Assembly (NCBI GenBank): GCA_032718475.1
Contig: JAUCBJ010008800.1
Coordinates: 1-21,798, forward strand
Source: Nemertoderma westbladi
Lineage: Eukaryota; Xenacoelomorpha; Nemertodermatida; Nemertodermatidae
Length of the DNA stretch: 21,798 nucleotides
Reading direction: 5' to 3'
The position numbers were made by a program, and so were the translations under genes. The first letter of the stretch is position 1; each line of letters starts with the position of its first letter. Shown here piece after piece: positions 18,356-21,798 of the stretch. The notes beneath the pieces were generated by a model. That model saw nothing but the letters and a program-made list of their open reading frames with translations, was not told the DNA's origin and searched no databases.

Positions 18356-19415
18356 CTGCAAAATAATATTATATATAAAATATAATAAGAATGTTAATAA
18401 AATCGCGATAAGTTAAAATTTCATTTTATTTAAAAAAAAATAATAATAATTAGATGAACTACACTTTAGAGTTACTAGACTGGAGTTCAGAGTTACTTTA
18501 AGAGTCACTAAAGTTTAAATTGTTTGTTGTCTTCTTCGCCAATGTCTACTCAAACTCAAATCTAATTTAATTATAATATAATTTAACTTTCGTAGACGCG
18601 CCTAGGCGGACAACGTAAGCACATGCCGACAAAATAAAATTATGAAATGTCAATTCTAGTACATTACATATAAATAGAAAAAGATACCAGACTCTGGGCT
18701 CTGGGTATAACCTGGGGTGCGGTGTTTCAGTCCGCTGTTTGTAACAATATAAATTCTTCTGGTTTTTCATTTTCGATTATTATTTTATTTACAAATAAAT
18801 TTTCTCGGTGTAATGATACTGTATACCATTAGCATAGCTACCAGAGCTTCTTAGTGACAATAAGTAATAAATCTATATTTTTCACTAAGGTAATTAATTA
18901 CAGTAAGTAAATACGATAAATTCTTAGTGAAATACATAACTACTTAGAACACATATTCGCTATGCTCTCGTTTCTTTATTACCCTCAATACGCTTGGACG
19001 AAAGCGGAGGCGGGGGCGGGGGGTGGGGGGGGGGGGGGGGGGGTTACAAAAGTATATTCTAGATTCTAGTTTTATTCGTTTTGTAAAAGTAGATTCTACT
19101 TCTCTATATACGGGTGCTGGAAGAACCGGCGAAAGGACCGGACGGCCGAGTCGTATTTGACTTCAAATTTGTTTAAAAGCTCGTTTTCAGAAAATATTCA
19201 ATCTAAGCCATTTTTAAAAGCGCGATTAATAGGCTCAAAATATTGGGATTAAGAGCACTATTTATTTACTAAGAGCTCTAATTAGCATTAGTTTAATTTA
19301 TTATAGTTTAATTTTGATTTTAGTTATAATTATAGTTTATATTTAGAACCCCTTGCTATACAGGATTAAGTTAATTTAATAAGGGAAACACTACTAAGGA
19401 AACTGTTTAATTTAG
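18356..19415. other. Non-coding AT-rich stretch (intron and/or promoter region)
   Basis: Probably contains intron sequence of the minus-strand gene and upstream sequence of the WD40 gene. It includes inverted cttagtga / tcactaag words at about 18851, 18882 and 18923, flanked by agcatagc / gctatgct arms near 18831 and 18959, which would fit an old fold-back element. No exon was recognised. Confidence 0.45.
19018..19043. repeat. Poly-G tract with one T
   Basis: Six G, one T, then 19 G, preceded by a G-rich lead-in (ggcgggggc). This is the second long G run in the window. It has the same caveat on exact length and the same potential to form a G-quadruplex. Confidence 0.9.
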
Positions 19416-19458
19416 TTCTAGAACATCATTTATTTGTAGGCCTGTTTAATTTTATATA
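19416..19458 (+). promoter_or_regulatory. Candidate promoter of the WD40 gene
   Basis: A TTCTAGAA palindrome (19416-19423) lies about 30 nt before a TATATAG-like box (about 19452-19458), 33 nt from the start codon. TTCnnGAA is the dimeric core of a heat-shock element; a full element needs a third unit, which is imperfect here (TCA). The assignment rests on position only. Confidence 0.35.
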
Positions 19459-19490
19459 GAAAGAAGAACTCCCACGACTCTGGTTGGAAT

Positions 19491-20669
19491 ATGTCATCAT
19501 CCAACATCGTTCCAAGTCCCGACAAAACTAAGAGTAGCGGGACCGTGAGACGACAATCGTCCCCGACATCGATTGGTAATAAACAACAACTTGTATCCGC
19601 CTTCACGTCCATCCAATCCATATTCTCTGACATCCAGAAAGAATTCACCAAACTGGGCAACATCCCAATCCAAAAGTCACCCGCCTATTCCAGCCAATCA
19701 GGGGTCTACAGTCTCCAGTTCTCCAAGGACGGCACCCATCTGCTGGCCGGAGTCGCTGACGGCGGAATCCATTTGTTCGACGTCGCGGAACCTTCATGGA
19801 AACGATCATCTGACGCGTACCGCCACTACCGAGATCGACTGATCAAAGAAGGACAACAGGACCGGCTGCCGGTAACAGCGATACGGTTCCATCCAAAGTA
19901 CGCCGCGGAGGGGACATTCCTCGCGCTCAGTTCTTCGGGAATCGTGCTTAAAGGAGACTTAGATCCGAGTAACAAGCTCGTGGAAGTCGCGCATGAAGAA
20001 CCGAACAACGGGATGACCCTCGACTTCAACTCGGACGCGAGCGTGTTCGCGACCGCCGGCTCCGATAGAAAGGTGCGAATCTACGACGCGAAAACATTTA
20101 AATTGAAACACACGTACGGAGGGCAGGCGGCGGACGACGGAATGGAACCTTCTGTTGGGGCTTGCATGATGGCGCGCCCGGGACGACGGATATTCTCATT
20201 GAGATTTCGGCCCAACGATTCGTTCACCTTTGTGACTGCGGGTTGGGACGATTCGCTTAAAATGTGGGACCGTCGCACTGCTAACGGAGTCGTTAAGACG
20301 GTGAGGGGACCACACGTGGCAGGAGATGGACTGGACGTTAACAACGATTTTATAGTGACCGCGTCCTGGCGTAAGATTAACTGTCTGCAGATATATGATA
20401 TCGATTCGTGCAAAAAGGTTAGGGACATTTCCTTCCACGCGCCCCCTACCGGGGAGTATTTGTACGGATGTAAGTTCGCGACGCCAAATTTTGTGGTTGC
20501 GGGAGGAAGTGGAACGCCAGATTTAAAGATATTCGATTTTAAGACTGGGGATTTTTGCGGGAGTGTTGATATCGGGGCCCATGTGTGGGTTCTAGATTCC
20601 GTAGACAATGGACGCTATATAGCCTGCGCTGGGGCTGGCAGTAATATTGTCGTATCCACTTTAAAATAA
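19491..20669 (+). CDS. WD40-repeat protein, 392 aa, single exon
   Basis: A complete intronless frame from the ATG to the TAA at 20667-20669. Residues 1-60 are Ser-rich, then helical and polar (LVSAFTSIQSIFSDIQKEF), perhaps a short coiled segment. From about residue 68 seven WD40-type blades follow, beginning near 68, 126, 170, 232, 278, 325 and 360. Their characteristic strands include LAGVADGGIHLFDV, FATAGSDRKVRIYDA and FVTAGWDDSLKMWDR (the clearest WD end). Blade 4 and its GWDD turn are the most canonical. One seven-bladed propeller accounts for nearly the whole protein, so it is likely a protein-interaction scaffold. I do not recognise the orthologue. Codons are GC-rich relative to the AT-rich flanks. 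The single exon could mean a retrogene or simply an intronless gene. An AATAAA at 21161-21166 is the nearest candidate poly(A) signal that I saw. Confidence 0.92.
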   Translation: MSSSNIVPSPDKTKSSGTVRRQSSPTSIGNKQQLVSAFTSIQSIFSDIQKEFTKLGNIPIQKSPAYSSQSGVYSLQFSKDGTHLLAGVADGGIHLFDVAEPSWKRSSDAYRHYRDRLIKEGQQDRLPVTAIRFHPKYAAEGTFLALSSSGIVLKGDLDPSNKLVEVAHEEPNNGMTLDFNSDASVFATAGSDRKVRIYDAKTFKLKHTYGGQAADDGMEPSVGACMMARPGRRIFSLRFRPNDSFTFVTAGWDDSLKMWDRRTANGVVKTVRGPHVAGDGLDVNNDFIVTASWRKINCLQIYDIDSCKKVRDISFHAPPTGEYLYGCKFATPNFVVAGGSGTPDLKIFDFKTGDFCGSVDIGAHVWVLDSVDNGRYIACAGAGSNIVVSTLK

Positions 20670-21008
20670 TTACATAAAAAATCAATATTAGGGCTACAAT
20701 CGCCAAAATCAGATACATTGTTATTTTTTAGTCGCGAGAAAGCATTTTGATGACGAATGGATTTTGCCTGAATGGACTCCTTTTTCTTGAATCCAGAATA
20801 CTAATTACGCAGTAAATTTACTTTTTCAACGAACAAAATGAATGTAGTTTCAGACTTCAGTGGGAAATCAGGATTAACCAAACATTGGCACGGATTGACC
20901 AAACATTGGTACTACCGGTACTGTGTTTTTGGCTCACACCACTCCAAATTTTGTATTACTTTTTATTTTGGTTAAAGAATATTATTATTGAACAAATATT
21001 GTTAGTTG
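20670..21008. other. 3' flank of the WD40 gene
   Basis: AT-rich, with no gene. A short near-repeat (aaccaaacattgg, gaccaaacattgg) occurs near 20876-20908. Confidence 0.5.
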
Positions 21009-21625
21009 TTCTAGAACTTTTTCAATTATATTTATTTTGACGTTTTTTTACGTATTCGGTTTTAAAAAAAACGTCCATTACAACAAATTATCATGGTAAT
21101 TATTTAAATTATTAACTTTTTATTAATAGCGAGTAAAAAATTATTTAAAGTAAATTAGTTAATAAATCAGATTGAAAAAATTTAAAAATTGCTTTTTATG
21201 AAAATTAATTTCTAGAAAAATAGCTAATATAAGGAGGACGGAGGTGAGATGACATATTTTTACTATTTATGTTGTGTTTTTTTATTATTCATTTATACTG
21301 TATACAGTATATTTGTATATACTTTTTATATGTTGTAAGGCACTTTTTTAGTCAAAGTCGTTAACAAGTTTGACATAAAAAGAACAATTTGTCAGTCAAC
21401 ACAAAAAGTAATGTTTCCATGACATTAATAATAATATTGCATTTCAATAGATAATAGATTAAATAGATAATTTATAATACTAGCTAGTTTTTGCGAATTT
21501 TTTTATAAATGTTCTAGAACACGTGTTAGTTATCAATTTTGATAAATATTTTTGTTCTAGAACACATTTTTTTCTAGAAATTTTTTGGAAAACTACTTTC
21601 AGAAGGTCAAATATTTGTTCTAGAA
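21009..21625 (+). promoter_or_regulatory. Cluster of six TTCTAGAA palindromes (heat-shock-element-like)
   Basis: Exact TTCTAGAA occurs at 21009-21016, 21210-21217, 21512-21519, 21555-21562, 21572-21579 and 21618-21625. The four right-hand copies fall within 114 bp. TTCnnGAA is two inverted nGAAn units in the correct register for heat shock factor. The copy at 21572 has two further imperfect units in phase (TTT, GGA), and the others lack a clean third unit. The copies at 21512 and 21555 lie in a 12-bp palindrome, tgttctagaaca. Only four other copies were noticed in the remaining 21 kb. Confidence 0.5.
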
Positions 21626-21635
21626 AAAACGTCAT

Positions 21636-21643
21636 TATAAAAG
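21636..21643 (+). promoter_or_regulatory. TATA box TATAAAAG
   Basis: A canonical TATA box 11 nt after the last palindrome and 70 nt before the ATG at 21713. This would place a transcription start near 21666. The surroundings are AT-rich, so a chance match is possible, but the order palindromes, TATA box, start codon is coherent. Confidence 0.5.
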
Positions 21644-21712
21644 CCTTTTTATATGAAAAAAAAATTGCTCAAACTATGGGTACCCAAGGTGTAGTAATGC
21701 CCGTATTTCACC

Positions 21713-21798
21713 ATGGAAGAAGCTTCGATGGACGTTATATATGCTAAAATAGGCCCAGACAAAAGTGAGAATATCCGATACCAATGTGTCATCGAATA
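21713..21798 (+). CDS. 5' end of an unidentified gene, running off the window
   Basis: The ATG lies in context caccATGGa, a strong Kozak match, four codons after an in-frame TAA. It opens a frame with no stop to the window end (28 codons, starting MEEASMDVIYAKIGPDKSE). It does not look like the start of Hsp70, Hsp90 or a small heat-shock protein, and I do not recognise it. An ATG at 21676 in another frame opens a 24-codon frame that overlaps this start and might act as an upstream ORF. With only 86 nt visible it could also be part of a transposable element or a chance frame; the upstream TATA box and palindrome array are what make a gene start plausible. Confidence 0.35.
   Translation, partial: MEEASMDVIYAKIGPDKSENIRYQCVIE

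Overview
The window is eukaryotic, most likely from a bilaterian marine invertebrate; the phylum cannot be fixed from the sequence alone. The reasons are long AT-rich non-coding stretches, GT-AG type splice acceptors in front of coding blocks on both strands, an intact BEL/Pao retrotransposon, several 5'-truncated non-LTR retrotransposons, and abundant satellite and microsatellite DNA. No bacterial operon, rRNA, tRNA or CRISPR signal was seen.

Layout. 1-803: left flank, no gene recognised. 804-8602: complete BEL/Pao LTR retrotransposon on the minus strand (LTRs 804-1627 and 7772-8602, polypurine tract at 1628-1638, one uninterrupted Gag-Pol frame of 1967 residues at 7597-1694). The two LTRs read as identical except for one 7-nt indel, so the insertion is young. 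8932-9937: 5'-truncated, frameshifted non-LTR reverse transcriptase (minus). 10333-10534: 13-bp minisatellite, 15.5 copies. 10675-11697: degenerate 134-170 bp satellite with a duplicated A-B pair; the second B copy runs into a 120-bp (ACG)n array. 11700-12483 and 12617-13606: two more non-LTR fragments (minus), carrying the N-terminal and the C-terminal half of an RT in an order that excludes one simple element. 14501-14655: 80-bp tandem duplication.

Host genes occupy the right third. 15729-16396 (+) is the last exon of a short-chain dehydrogenase resembling 15-hydroxyprostaglandin dehydrogenase. 18355-18052 (-) looks like the Ser/Thr/Pro-rich terminal exon of an unidentified gene, convergent with the dehydrogenase. 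19491-20669 (+) is a complete intronless seven-blade WD40 protein. At the right edge, five TTCTAGAA palindromes (heat-shock-element-like dimers; six counting 21009) precede a TATAAAAG box and an ATG in strong Kozak context (21713) that opens an unrecognised frame running off the window.

The genes do not form a pathway. The picture is a few host genes embedded in a repeat-rich region. The observations most worth checking are the heat-shock-element-like promoter and its unidentified gene, the satellite carrying a CTCF-like motif once per unit, and the before/after pair showing how the (ACG)n array arose.
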